Below are positions 34,278-41,866 of a stretch of DNA of 64,000 nt, in pieces. The first letter of the stretch is position 1; every line of letters begins with the position of its first letter. The translations under genes were made by a program, and so were the position numbers. Origin of the DNA: Flavobacterium sp. LC2016-13. Lineage in GTDB: Bacteria; Bacteroidota; Bacteroidia; Flavobacteriales; Flavobacteriaceae. Under the pieces are notes generated by a model. That model did no database searches, had not been told where the DNA came from, and worked only from the letters and a program-made list of their open reading frames with translations. The stretch lies in NCBI RefSeq assembly GCF_009707955.1, contig NZ_WMDQ01000002.1, positions 496,001 to 560,000 of the forward strand. The letters are read 5' to 3'.

Positions 34278-34838
34278 ATGAAAAAGAATAAAATATCCTT
34301 CGACACTGGCTTTTGGGCAAGCTTTGTGACAGGAAATCCATTTAAGGCAATTAATGCCTTTTTTGACTTTGCACATCTTGATTACTATAAACAGAGTTTA
34401 ACTGAAGCGGTAATTTATAGTTATAAAAGAAAAGTCTGTAAACAAGACAATCCTTCTGATGTTTTTATTTTGTATACTGCTTTCAGCTCTTTTCTTAAAG
34501 TTTGTTATTGTCTGAAATATAAAAGCAAAAAATGGAAAGTGAAAGCGTCTTTGCGCTGTGAAACGGTTTTTCATCTTTCTTCGCTAACGAAAGAAGAATA
34601 CGATAATCCTTTTATTGTATTTCAAAAAGCATTTGATGAAAAAAAGCTTGAAGAATTTGAATTATTTCTATGCCAAATCCTGGAGCTTTCATTGTCTCCC
34701 CATGCCGGAGATCCTGAATCTGACCTCACGACGCCTTATATTCATTTAACCAAAATGCTCGATGCAGTAGAACTAATGCGAGAAAGGGGCGTTGAGAAAA
34801 TCAATAAAACGAATCAGATTGATTTTGTAACACAATAA
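34278..34838 (+). CDS. Hypothetical protein
   Basis: 186 aa, not recognised. Cytoplasmic by composition, with SFDTGFWASFVTGNPFKAIN near the start, a Cys-rich middle (FLKVCYCLKYKSKKW, LRCETVFHLSS) and a C-terminal helical part (LFLCQILELSLSPHAGD, MLDAVELMRERGVEKIN). Located right after the second 66-base repeat. The spacer to the next gene holds a TATATTTG box at 34931-34938, probably that gene's promoter, so this gene may be monocistronic. Confidence 0.65.
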   Translation: MKKNKISFDTGFWASFVTGNPFKAINAFFDFAHLDYYKQSLTEAVIYSYKRKVCKQDNPSDVFILYTAFSSFLKVCYCLKYKSKKWKVKASLRCETVFHLSSLTKEEYDNPFIVFQKAFDEKKLEEFELFLCQILELSLSPHAGDPESDLTTPYIHLTKMLDAVELMRERGVEKINKTNQIDFVTQ

Positions 34839-34956
34839 AATATCCCGAGTGCAATAAATTCTATAGGATAGGGAAGGGCAGAAGGCAACCATTATGAAAG
34901 TTGCACACCCAACGGTTTACAATTAATCTTTATATTTGATCATTAAATTAATAATA

Positions 34957-35745
34957 ATGAGCCAAAAACCAAAACCGTATGCCTTAATAACTGGCGCCAG
35001 CAAAGGCATTGGAAAATCTATTGCTTATGAATTGGCTAAACAGGGTTATTCGCTATTGCTTGTTGCAAGAAATGAAGAAGAATTAAAAGCACTATCTGAT
35101 GATCTTCAAAGTAAATACGGCATCAATACTGCTATTTTATCGATTGATCTTTCGATAAATGCTGCATCGCAAAAAGTAATCAATTGGATAAAAATGAATA
35201 ACTATCCGGTTGGGGTTCTGGTTAACAATGCTGGTTATGGTGTTTGGGGCAACTTTAGTGAATCTTCTCTAACCGATCAGCTTGGCATGATGCAGCTTAA
35301 CATGAATGTAGTTGTAGAACTTTCGCATTTATTAGTACCCATACTTTCACAAGAAAAACAAGCCTACATTTTAAATATATCGAGTACTGCTGCATATCAA
35401 GCTGTACCTACGCTGGCTGTTTATTCGGCTACAAAGGCTTTTGTTTTATCGTTTACCCGTGCTTTGCGTTTCGAACTTGCCCAAACTTCAATTTCAGTAA
35501 CTTGTTTTAGTCCGGGTCCGGTAGATACTGGTTTTGCTGCAAGAGCTGGTTTAGACGCTTTTAGCAAAATGGCTGAAAAGTTTAATATGCAGCCTGATGA
35601 AGTTGCCAAAATTGCAGTAAAAGCCATGTTCAACAAAAAATCAGAGGTTATTCCGGGTTTTACAAATATCATTTCGGTTTATGCCAACCGTATATTACCA
35701 AAGGCATTTATAGAAAAAACGGCAGCTGGGATTTATAAAATTTAA
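34957..35745 (+). CDS. Short-chain dehydrogenase/reductase (DltE/YqjQ-like)
   Basis: 262 aa from ATG 34957; the frame is open to 34936, but the protein then begins with eight unneeded hydrophobic residues. Glycine motif LITGASKGIGKSIA, NNAGYGVWG, Ser in LNISSTAAYQ and the YSATK active site are intact. FSPGPVDTGFAARAG and a C-terminal hydrophobic helix (FTNIISVYANRILPKAFIEK) resemble membrane-associated SDRs of the DltE/YqjQ group, which often act on lipids or steroids. It precedes a lipid-type gene group. Confidence 0.9.
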   Translation: MSQKPKPYALITGASKGIGKSIAYELAKQGYSLLLVARNEEELKALSDDLQSKYGINTAILSIDLSINAASQKVINWIKMNNYPVGVLVNNAGYGVWGNFSESSLTDQLGMMQLNMNVVVELSHLLVPILSQEKQAYILNISSTAAYQAVPTLAVYSATKAFVLSFTRALRFELAQTSISVTCFSPGPVDTGFAARAGLDAFSKMAEKFNMQPDEVAKIAVKAMFNKKSEVIPGFTNIISVYANRILPKAFIEKTAAGIYKI

Positions 35746-35773
35746 TTTTTTCAAAAAAAATAAAAAAATATTC

Positions 35774-35803
35774 TTTGCAAAAGAAAAATTTATATTATGT
35801 TTG
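35774..35803 (+). promoter_or_regulatory. Promoter in front of the hexacysteine ORF
   Basis: TTTG at 35774-35777, an 18-base spacer, and TATGTTTG at 35796-35803. Good agreement with the Bacteroidota -33/-7 pattern; transcription would begin near 35810, about 20 bases before the first ATG of the small ORF. Confidence 0.6.
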
Positions 35804-35830
35804 TATTAAATTCTACTAATTCTATAGAGT

Positions 35831-36016
35831 ATGTTAAATAAAAGAAAAAATATGGTTAATTTATCTGAAAACCGAATGCACGCCAATACACTAATGTGTT
35901 GTTGCTGTTGTTGTTATTCTGTTTTAGATAAAATTACAAACTATATTATTTCATTTATTAAATCTATATTATCATGGTATCTTCTTATAAAACCTTTACC
36001 CTTACTGAGCAATTAA
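35831..36016 (+). CDS. Small ORF with six consecutive Cys codons (leader or peptide)
   Basis: Up to 61 codons, with possible starts at 35831, 35852, 35876 and 35894. Six Cys codons run from 35897 to 35914 (TGT TGT TGC TGT TGT TGT) after MHANTLM, then YSVLDKITNYIISFIKSILS. The ORF has its own promoter and overlaps the next gene by 43 bases in another frame. A run of Cys codons directly upstream of a gene is the form of cysteine-sensing attenuator ORFs described in mycobacteria. The amphipathic helix after the Cys block (ITNYIISFIKSILSWYLL) would also fit a membrane-active or modified peptide. Translation itself is not proven. Confidence 0.55.
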   Translation: MLNKRKNMVNLSENRMHANTLMCCCCCCYSVLDKITNYIISFIKSILSWYLLIKPLPLLSN

Positions 36017-36780
36017 CTAATGAGCAAATAAACTTTTTTAACGAACATGGCTTCATCCATTTCAAAAAATTTATAAATCCGGAAACGGTTTCATCAATTA
36101 TTGATGCCTCGAAACAAGTGGAGCAAAATTGGATTGAAAACGATCTTCAAAAAGTAAACGGTGTTCCAATAAAATATGGAAAAGATTTAGATGGCGCTGC
36201 TATTGTACAACGTTTTGCTTTTATCAATCAACATCATCAAACCTTAAGCGGTCTTTTACTTGATCCTAGATTTAATGGTTTATTGCCATTGGCAGGCGAT
36301 GGCGCAAGATTAGGAACTGAGGAAAAAGATGGAATGGTTTTCAATCATTATATCAATGGGCCAGAAAGTAAGTTTACTAAAATGGGCTGGCATACAGATG
36401 GTTTGAGAGATATTTTTTATGGTGCAAAATTAAACCCAATGCTAAATGTAGGTATTCACTTAAGCACTTTAAAACCTGAAAACGGCGGGCTTAAAATCAT
36501 TCCGGGTACTCACAAGCAAAGTATTTATCAAATGCTTTTCCGTAAAAAGTATTTTTTGGATAATAAACCCGATTCACAGGAAGTTTCTATCACTCCGGAA
36601 GCTGGAGATTTAACTATTCACGATGGTCGTTTATGGCACAGAGTTGCAGAATCATCTATTCGTGGCGAAGAGAGTAGAAGAAGGGTTATTTATATTCCAA
36701 TTATAGCAGGAAAATATGCTCCTAAAAATGAAAACAGTCCAACGGTTTTCTATCAACGTTTTGCGGGCATTGTAAAATAA
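35974..36780 (+). CDS. Phytanoyl-CoA dioxygenase (PhyH)-family Fe(II)/2-oxoglutarate oxygenase
   Basis: 268 aa. The Fe-binding facial triad is present as GWHTDG (H140, D142) and LWHRV (H222), with R after it for 2-oxoglutarate (ESRRRVIYIP). The N-terminal EQINFFNEHGFIHFKKFI matches PhyH proteins. The family hydroxylates lipid-like or small-molecule substrates. The start at 35974 has no in-frame ATG alternative nearby and lies inside the small Cys ORF. The downstream genes suggest a lipid substrate. Coupling to a Cys-rich leader raises the possibility of a sulfur-containing lipid such as a sulfonolipid; this is only inference. Confidence 0.88.
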   Translation: MVSSYKTFTLTEQLTNEQINFFNEHGFIHFKKFINPETVSSIIDASKQVEQNWIENDLQKVNGVPIKYGKDLDGAAIVQRFAFINQHHQTLSGLLLDPRFNGLLPLAGDGARLGTEEKDGMVFNHYINGPESKFTKMGWHTDGLRDIFYGAKLNPMLNVGIHLSTLKPENGGLKIIPGTHKQSIYQMLFRKKYFLDNKPDSQEVSITPEAGDLTIHDGRLWHRVAESSIRGEESRRRVIYIPIIAGKYAPKNENSPTVFYQRFAGIVK

Positions 36781-36782
36781 TT

Positions 36783-36932
36783 ATGCTGATTATTATCGCA
36801 TTTAGTTATCTGGTTAGATCAGGTAAACTAAAGAGTACCACAGATTTTTTTAAAAATACCCAAAGAAAAATAAAACTAAAAATTGCAAAACTAGAATTGG
36901 CTATAGTATCAGGCTTACAAATATTGGGCTAA
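36783..36932 (+). CDS. 49-aa basic peptide gene coupled to the phosphatidyltransferase
   Basis: ATG 36783 to TAA 36932. It begins two bases after the PhyH stop and its stop overlaps the ATG of the next gene (TAATG), so it fits exactly between two operon genes. The sequence has a short hydrophobic start (MLIIIAFSYLVRSGK) and a basic amphipathic end (TQRKIKLKIAKLELAIVSGL). It could be a membrane-associated accessory protein of the phosphotransferase or a coupling ORF. Confidence 0.5.
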   Translation: MLIIIAFSYLVRSGKLKSTTDFFKNTQRKIKLKIAKLELAIVSGLQILG

Positions 36933-37621
36933 TGATGGGAAAAGAAACACAGGTTGAAGATTATAGTTCAATTGTAGAAAGAACATTTTCAGACCGTAAG
37001 CGAACTAATATTTTAAAAAGAGCAGAAGAGTTAACGATTGTATTTTTGCTTTCAAAAGTGCCTAAATTTATTTCGCCAAATGTACTCACTTTAATTGGTG
37101 TACTTGGTTCTGGATTGGTTTTTTTAGCTTTTGTTTTAGGTACATATTTAACAAATTGGTATTTGCTTTTGGGTATTATCGGTTTGGCTATAAATTGGTT
37201 AGGCGATTCTTTAGATGGAAGATTGGCTTATTATAGAAATATTCCGCGTCGTTGGTATGGTTTTGCACTCGATATTATTGCCGACTGGATTGGTATTGTA
37301 CTTATAGGCTTTGGCTACTACATTTATGCTAAAAATGGCACACAAATAGTAGCCTTTGCTTTTGTCGCATTGTATGGCTGGTCTATTATCATTAGCCAGT
37401 TACGCTACAAAATTACAAATGAATACAGTATAGATTCAGGCTTTGTTGGTCCAACAGAACTGCGATTTATTATTGCATTAATTTTAATTATAGAAGTTTT
37501 GTTTCATGGATCAATTGCATATTTGGCTGGTTTAATCACTATTGTTTTATTTATAATCAATACCATTGATAGCTTCAAACTTTTGGAGTTGGGTGATTTA
37601 AGAGATAAAAACCAAGATTAA
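36932..37621 (+). CDS. CDP-alcohol phosphatidyltransferase-family membrane protein
   Basis: 229 aa with about six membrane segments. The catalytic signature D-x2-D-G-x2-A...G-x3-D-x3-D is visible as DSLDGRLA (D92, D95, G96) and YGFALDIIAD (G110, D114, D118), except that the usual Arg after the Ala is Tyr100. It would transfer a phospho-alcohol headgroup from a CDP-linked donor to a lipid or polyol. The N-terminal 45 residues are charged and cytoplasmic. Part of the PhyH-peptide-GtrA operon. Confidence 0.88.
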   Translation: MMGKETQVEDYSSIVERTFSDRKRTNILKRAEELTIVFLLSKVPKFISPNVLTLIGVLGSGLVFLAFVLGTYLTNWYLLLGIIGLAINWLGDSLDGRLAYYRNIPRRWYGFALDIIADWIGIVLIGFGYYIYAKNGTQIVAFAFVALYGWSIIISQLRYKITNEYSIDSGFVGPTELRFIIALILIIEVLFHGSIAYLAGLITIVLFIINTIDSFKLLELGDLRDKNQD

Positions 37622-37622
37622 T

Positions 37623-38054
37623 ATGTTCAGGAAAAAATCTATTTTGACTTTTCTACAAGCACAAGTTGCGGCATTTTTAGGCGGCATTACTGATTATGGC
37701 TTAATGATCCTATTAACAGAAGTATTTAAGTTGCATTTTACCTTTTCTATTCTAATCTCCGGAACCGTTGGAGCAGTTATCAATTTCAGCATCAATAGAT
37801 TTTGGGTCTTTAAAAATCAATCCGGTTATAGCAGTCCCATCAATAAACAGCTTTTTAAATTTGCGTTGGTCGTATTGGGAAGCATTTCCTTAAAATCATT
37901 TGGTACGCTTATTTTGCAAAAAGTATTTCAAATCGATTATAAAATCGGAAGATTAATCACAGATAGTTTTGTTTCTTATGGATTTAATTATCCGCTGATT
38001 AAATATTGGGTTTTTAAGACTAGCAAAAAACAAAATGTAACCGAATCAAATTAA
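37623..38054 (+). CDS. GtrA-family membrane protein
   Basis: 143 aa with four predicted membrane helices. The GtrA features are LQAQVAAFLGGITDYGLMIL, GAVINFSINRFWVFK after helix 2, and FNYPLIKYWVFK at the end. GtrA-like proteins are thought to flip undecaprenyl-linked or other lipid-linked sugars. Its ATG is one base after the stop of the phosphatidyltransferase gene, so the two are cotranslated. Confidence 0.9.
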   Translation: MFRKKSILTFLQAQVAAFLGGITDYGLMILLTEVFKLHFTFSILISGTVGAVINFSINRFWVFKNQSGYSSPINKQLFKFALVVLGSISLKSFGTLILQKVFQIDYKIGRLITDSFVSYGFNYPLIKYWVFKTSKKQNVTESN

Positions 38055-38109
38055 TCCGTTAGGTGAAATTACTTCGTCTGTTCGCTTCACTCGGGTCAAA
38101 AAAACAATA

Positions 38110-38245
38110 AACACATAGAAACATAGGTTTTAGATGTGTAAAAAGAATATAAAAAAAGAAACTAGTTTCTTTACACATAGCTATGTTTGTTTTAAACAAG
38201 TGAAACGCCTTTTTTAAGCATCACTTATCTATGTTTCTATGTGTT
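38110..38245. repeat. 17-bp perfect inverted repeat in the GtrA-DUF4833 spacer
   Basis: AACACATAGAAACATAG (38110-38126) is the exact reverse complement of 38229-38245. Related words (ACATAG, CTATGT) occur inside, and AAACATAGAAAC also occurs at 17569-17580. No ORF inside. Either a large hairpin in the intergenic RNA or a small non-autonomous element. Confidence 0.6.
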
Positions 38246-38285
38246 AAAATAATTATGCCCAACGGGTTATATAAATATGTTGTTT

Positions 38286-38861
38286 ATGAACAAACTATCA
38301 TTTAAAAATTTTACAAAATCACTAATCGTTATAACGATCTTAGTACATATAATTTCTGGAAAGGTGTCGGCACAATCCAAAAATCCATCACCATTACATT
38401 TTCCAACGCCCAAAAACATCGATAATATGGTATTTTACATTCAGCGGGATCCAAATATAAACACTGCTATTTATGCTGTAAATTATCAGGAAAACGGAAA
38501 AATAAACATAAGCAATCCAATAAAAGCGTATTGGATTCGATATGCTGAGAAAGGAGAAAAAAAAGATTTTAGTTATATACAACGCAAATTTGCATACGGA
38601 ATAGAAAGTAAAACGGTAAATAATGAGGAGTTTGAGCTTCAATTTGTATCATATAAAAATTTATCCTTAACCTTGAAGAAGATTGATTCAGATCAAAAAT
38701 ATCATGTTTTTGTAAGTGTAAATCAGAAAAAAATTCAGGTAGAAAAAATATTCGTTCGTATTGAAGGAGGTTCTTTTTGGTTACCAAATGTAAAGTATGT
38801 CGAAGTTACCGGAATTGATGCTTCCTCAAATAAAACTATTACGGAAAGAATGTTGTTATAA
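38286..38861 (+). CDS. DUF4833-family secreted protein
   Basis: 191 aa from ATG 38286, chosen because the signal peptide (ending KVSAQ near residue 30) then has normal length. Core motifs NMVFYIQRDPNINTAIYAVN, PIKAYWIRYAEKGEKKD, SYIQRKFAYGIESK and a GGSFWLPNVKYVEVTGI end are typical of DUF4833. Found in Bacteroidota near lipid and cell-envelope genes. No enzymatic role is known. Confidence 0.85.
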   Translation: MNKLSFKNFTKSLIVITILVHIISGKVSAQSKNPSPLHFPTPKNIDNMVFYIQRDPNINTAIYAVNYQENGKINISNPIKAYWIRYAEKGEKKDFSYIQRKFAYGIESKTVNNEEFELQFVSYKNLSLTLKKIDSDQKYHVFVSVNQKKIQVEKIFVRIEGGSFWLPNVKYVEVTGIDASSNKTITERMLL

Positions 38862-38966
38862 TAAAAATTAGAAAGTTCCAGGTGTGTCGATTCTTTTCTA
38901 AATATTAAAATAAAAGTTATTCGTAATTTTACAATTTTCCATTTGACACAATGATTTCCGCAACGA

Positions 38967-38997
38967 TAGCGCAGATTTGCAATCTGTGGCCGCAAAG
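38967..38997. repeat. REP sequence, left of the RAYT gene
   Basis: 31 bases beginning TAGCGCAGATTTGCAATCTG. The reverse complement of 39651-39681 matches it at 29 of 31 positions. It contains the hairpin CAGATTTGCAATCTG. Confidence 0.75.
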
Positions 38998-39069
38998 TAA
39001 TTTCTTCAAAACATAAATAAAAAGATTAAAATTTTCCGTTATACTTTTTATTTTTGTAAGAAAAAAGAC

Positions 39070-39624
39070 GTGTCAATAAAGTACAAAGCAACAACAACTG
39101 AGGAAGCATATTTTATAACTATAACTGCTGTAGGATGGATAGATATATTTACAAGACTAAATCAGAAAAATATTTTAATAAATGCTTTAAAATATTGTCA
39201 GGAAAACAAAGGTTTGGAAATTTATGCTTACTGTATTATGAGCAGTCATATTCATTTGATTTGCAAAGGAACGAATGGTTTTGTATTATCTGATATTATT
39301 AGAGATTTTAAAAAATTTACATCAAAAAAAATAATACAGACTATAATAAATGAACCTGAAAGTAGAAGAGAATGGATCCTTGAATATTTTCAAAAATCAT
39401 GTGAGCATTTAAAAAAGGATCAGAATTATAAAGTTTGGCAAAATGGTTACCATGCAGAACATATTTATAGCAATAAGTTTATTAAGCAAAAAATAGATTA
39501 CATCCATAATAATCCTGTAAAAGATAAAACTGTTAATTCGGCTGAAGATTATTATTTTAGTTCGGCAAGGAATTATTCCAACTTAGAAAATGATTTAGAT
39601 GTTGTTTTGTTATACTTATTTTAA
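39070..39624 (+). CDS. REP-associated tyrosine transposase (RAYT, Y1/HUH family)
   Basis: 184 aa from a GTG start. HUH motif SSHIHLICKG (His-Ile-His), catalytic Tyr in KIDYIHNNPVKDKTV, and the family pattern FITITAVGWIDIFTRLNQK at the start. RAYTs are domesticated IS200/IS605-like transposases that spread REP sequences. Inverted REP-like palindromes lie 73 bases before and 27 bases after the gene, as expected for a REPtron. The protein appears intact. Confidence 0.92.
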   Translation: MSIKYKATTTEEAYFITITAVGWIDIFTRLNQKNILINALKYCQENKGLEIYAYCIMSSHIHLICKGTNGFVLSDIIRDFKKFTSKKIIQTIINEPESRREWILEYFQKSCEHLKKDQNYKVWQNGYHAEHIYSNKFIKQKIDYIHNNPVKDKTVNSAEDYYFSSARNYSNLENDLDVVLLYLF

Positions 39625-39650
39625 AATACTCAACTGTTGTCTTTACTTAG

Positions 39651-39681
39651 CTTTGCGGGCACAGATTACAAATCTGCGCTA
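39651..39681. repeat. REP sequence, right of the RAYT gene
   Basis: Begins CTTTGCGGGCACAGATTACA; inverted relative to the left copy and with an AGATTACAAATCT palindrome like the end of the 26460-26598 repeat. Confidence 0.75.
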
Positions 39682-39721
39682 ACGGGCGGGATAGCTATAA
39701 ATCAATTTTTAACTTCCAAGA

Positions 39722-40363
39722 TTAAAGAGGAATAACAATGGAAGTATAAAGGCTATAAATTTTCCACCCTAGTGATTCATACAAAGATTTTCCTTCTTCT
39801 GTGGCAACTAAAAAGTTTTTGGAAATGCCTTTTGATAATGCAATTTTTTCAAGTTCTTTCATTAAAACTGTTGCAAGACCTTTTCTTTTATGATTATCAT
39901 CAGTCAAAATTCTGTCATATACCGCCAAGTCGTCAACAAGAATGAGGCGCCCTGTGGATGCTACTTCGCCTTTTTGAGTAACTACCTTAATCAGAGAAGT
40001 TGAATTATAATGCGTTATTTCTAATTTATAATCGTTGTGTAAACCTATATTAGGAATAGCCATCGGATGAAAACAAGACATCATATAACCTTGAGGTTGA
40101 ACTATCCATTTCTCTGATATATGATGTTTTAATTCGCTTGGGTGAGAACAAACTTTTAAAAAGACCCAAGGTTCATCTATATCTTTTGTAAGCTGAATAA
40201 AATCGTTATTAAGTTCAGTAAAAACATAGCGAGTTTTTTGTTTTTCAAGCCCCACATCAACCTTTAAGCCAGATCTAAATTTAACAGGCAATGGCAATTC
40301 TCTTGATATACTCCAAGCTTTAAGCCAGTTTTCAATGATATGTGAAGAAATAGATTTTTCCAT
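39722..40363 (-). CDS. GNAT-family N-acetyltransferase
   Basis: 213 aa. The acetyl-CoA-binding motif A is DDNHKRKGLATVLMKELEKI, followed by FLVATEEGKSLYESLGW. The N-terminal 100 residues (SISRELPLPVKFRSGLKVDV, VCSHPSELKHHISEKW) are an unrecognised extension, as in GNATs acting on small polar substrates. Cytoplasmic; substrate unknown. Single gene with an AT-rich upstream region of about 200 bases (40364-40573) without clear features. Confidence 0.85.
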   Translation of the reverse strand: MEKSISSHIIENWLKAWSISRELPLPVKFRSGLKVDVGLEKQKTRYVFTELNNDFIQLTKDIDEPWVFLKVCSHPSELKHHISEKWIVQPQGYMMSCFHPMAIPNIGLHNDYKLEITHYNSTSLIKVVTQKGEVASTGRLILVDDLAVYDRILTDDNHKRKGLATVLMKELEKIALSKGISKNFLVATEEGKSLYESLGWKIYSLYTSIVIPL

Positions 40364-40573
40364 GGTTAAATATTATATACAAATATAAAAAAACACAGGC
40401 CTGCATTTATATTTTTAAAAAGCAGGTGGCAAGTTATTACAAAGTTTTTCAGCGTTATTACAAATTAGCATTGCAACTATTTGATATAGTTTTATTTTGT
40501 TATAAAATTGCTCTCAGTTTAAAGACAAAAACTGTCTTATTGTAGAACTTTTTTCCTTAAAATGTATTGCACT

Positions 40574-40957
40574 ATGAAATACAAAAATATATTATTAGTC
40601 AATGATGATATTGATGATGCAGAGACTTTTGTATCAGTCTTGAATGCAATTAATAATAAAATTATATCTACAGTTGAAGACAGTGCACTTGAAGCTCTAA
40701 AAAAGCTGCAGGATTCAAAATTATTACCAGATATTATTTTCCTGGATTATAATATGGCATATCTTGATGGAACTGGATTTCTTAAATTACTTCGCGATAT
40801 AAAAGGTTTAAAAAAAATTCCAGTTATACTTTATTCCCGAAATTCAGAAGTTATGCTGCAGGATGCCATAGGGAAATTCAAAAGAGTAAAGTTTTTGAAG
40901 AAGCGTACGAACTTTAGAAAGCTTTTTGAATCACTTCAAAAGATAATTATGGTTTAA
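40574..40957 (+). CDS. Single-domain response regulator (receiver only)
   Basis: 127 aa from ATG 40574; an upstream ATG at 40562 adds four residues. Receiver signature: ILLVNDDIDDAETF (acidic pair), phospho-acceptor Asp in IIFLDYNMAYLDG, Ser in VILYSRNSE and Lys in KFLKKRTNF. No output domain, so it probably acts in a phosphorelay or by protein contact. No kinase is nearby. Confidence 0.88.
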   Translation: MKYKNILLVNDDIDDAETFVSVLNAINNKIISTVEDSALEALKKLQDSKLLPDIIFLDYNMAYLDGTGFLKLLRDIKGLKKIPVILYSRNSEVMLQDAIGKFKRVKFLKKRTNFRKLFESLQKIIMV

Positions 40958-40997
40958 AAGTCTTTAAATAAAAGATTAGTTACTTGAAATTATAACT

Positions 40998-41060
40998 CCG
41001 CTCTCCGAAGTGTTCTTATGAAAAGCTGTTCGAATGTCTCCTGACTTCGCACTCATAATA
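40998..41060. repeat. Best copy of the GAAAAGCTGTTCGAATGTCT repeat family
   Basis: CTCTCCGAAGTGTTCTTATG then AAAAGCTGTTCGAATGTCTC then CTGACTTCGCACTCATAAT. Degenerate relatives occur near 18310-18370, 21107-21165, 23347-23383, 24661-24700, 29146-29205, 34177-34200 and 45926-45962, always in spacers. Confidence 0.65.
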
Positions 41061-41071
41061 CTTTCTAAAAC

Positions 41072-41102
41072 AAAAAAGAGACTTTTAAAGTCTCTTTTTT
41101 AT
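41072..41102. terminator. Bidirectional terminator
   Basis: AAAAAAGAGACTTT / AAAGTCTCTTTTTT hairpin between the convergent receiver and XRE genes. Confidence 0.85.
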
Positions 41103-41125
41103 TGAATAATATATCTTATAAATAA

Positions 41126-41530
41126 TTACTTATTGATTAATTTTTCAAGCCTCACCATCATTTCTTCTTTCTCTTTCAACATACGCTCGTATAAAGCAAT
41201 TTTTTCTTCGTGCAATTTAATGAATTGATCAATTTGATTTATTGTAGAATTGTAAAATACAGATGCAGGTTGCTGGCAATTATCAAATGTATTAGAAATA
41301 ATATTTATGGCTTGTTCTTCATCAAAATTCTGAAAAGCTTCAACAGGAATTTTCAATACAGCTGAAATTTGTTTAAGCACGTTGTCTTCAATTACATCTT
41401 TCTGCTCGAGCATAGAAATTTTCTTTTGGTTCCAGTCTTCTCCCAGATCATAAGCTAATGCTTCCTGCTTTATGTTAAGCATTTCTCTGAAACGTTTTAT
41501 GTTTCTTCCCTGATGTATTTTCTGTTCCAT
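41126..41530 (-). CDS. XRE-type helix-turn-helix protein, copy 2
   Basis: 134 aa from ATG 41530, paralogue of 29240-29647. Shared features include IKRFREMLNIKQEALAYDLG, EDWNQKKISMLEQKDVI, IPVEAFQNFDEEQAINIISN and LHEEKIALYERMLKEKEEM. Only the stretch FDNCQQPASVFYNSTINQID differs strongly. About 110 bases upstream are also conserved with the other copy, including a TATCTTTG -7 box. The pair looks like a duplicated regulator with a conserved promoter, either dispersed paralogues or a regulator carried on a mobile segment. Confidence 0.85.
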   Translation of the reverse strand: MEQKIHQGRNIKRFREMLNIKQEALAYDLGEDWNQKKISMLEQKDVIEDNVLKQISAVLKIPVEAFQNFDEEQAINIISNTFDNCQQPASVFYNSTINQIDQFIKLHEEKIALYERMLKEKEEMMVRLEKLINK

Positions 41531-41866
41531 AATGAATATCAATTTTTCTAAAGGCTCAAAGATAAAGCCATTTGGATAAAAAATCCTGAGTTTCAAAGAT
41601 AAAAAAATATCCCGTAAAAGATTCTTTTTGTCAGATATTGTACCAATTCTATTTCTACTTTACCCCAATCTTTTCTGATATAATGCCGATATAATAATAA
41701 ATGCCTTAAGTTTTCGTGGCAAAAAAGATATTCGTTCCAAAAAATAAAAGTTATGTTTGTGAGACAAAGCTAGCCAGATTTGGGTGCATAGGTCTTTGTG
41801 TCAGATCTATCCACAAATTATGTGTCATTTTGCATCAACAAGGAGAATCCAACAACTTATATTAAA

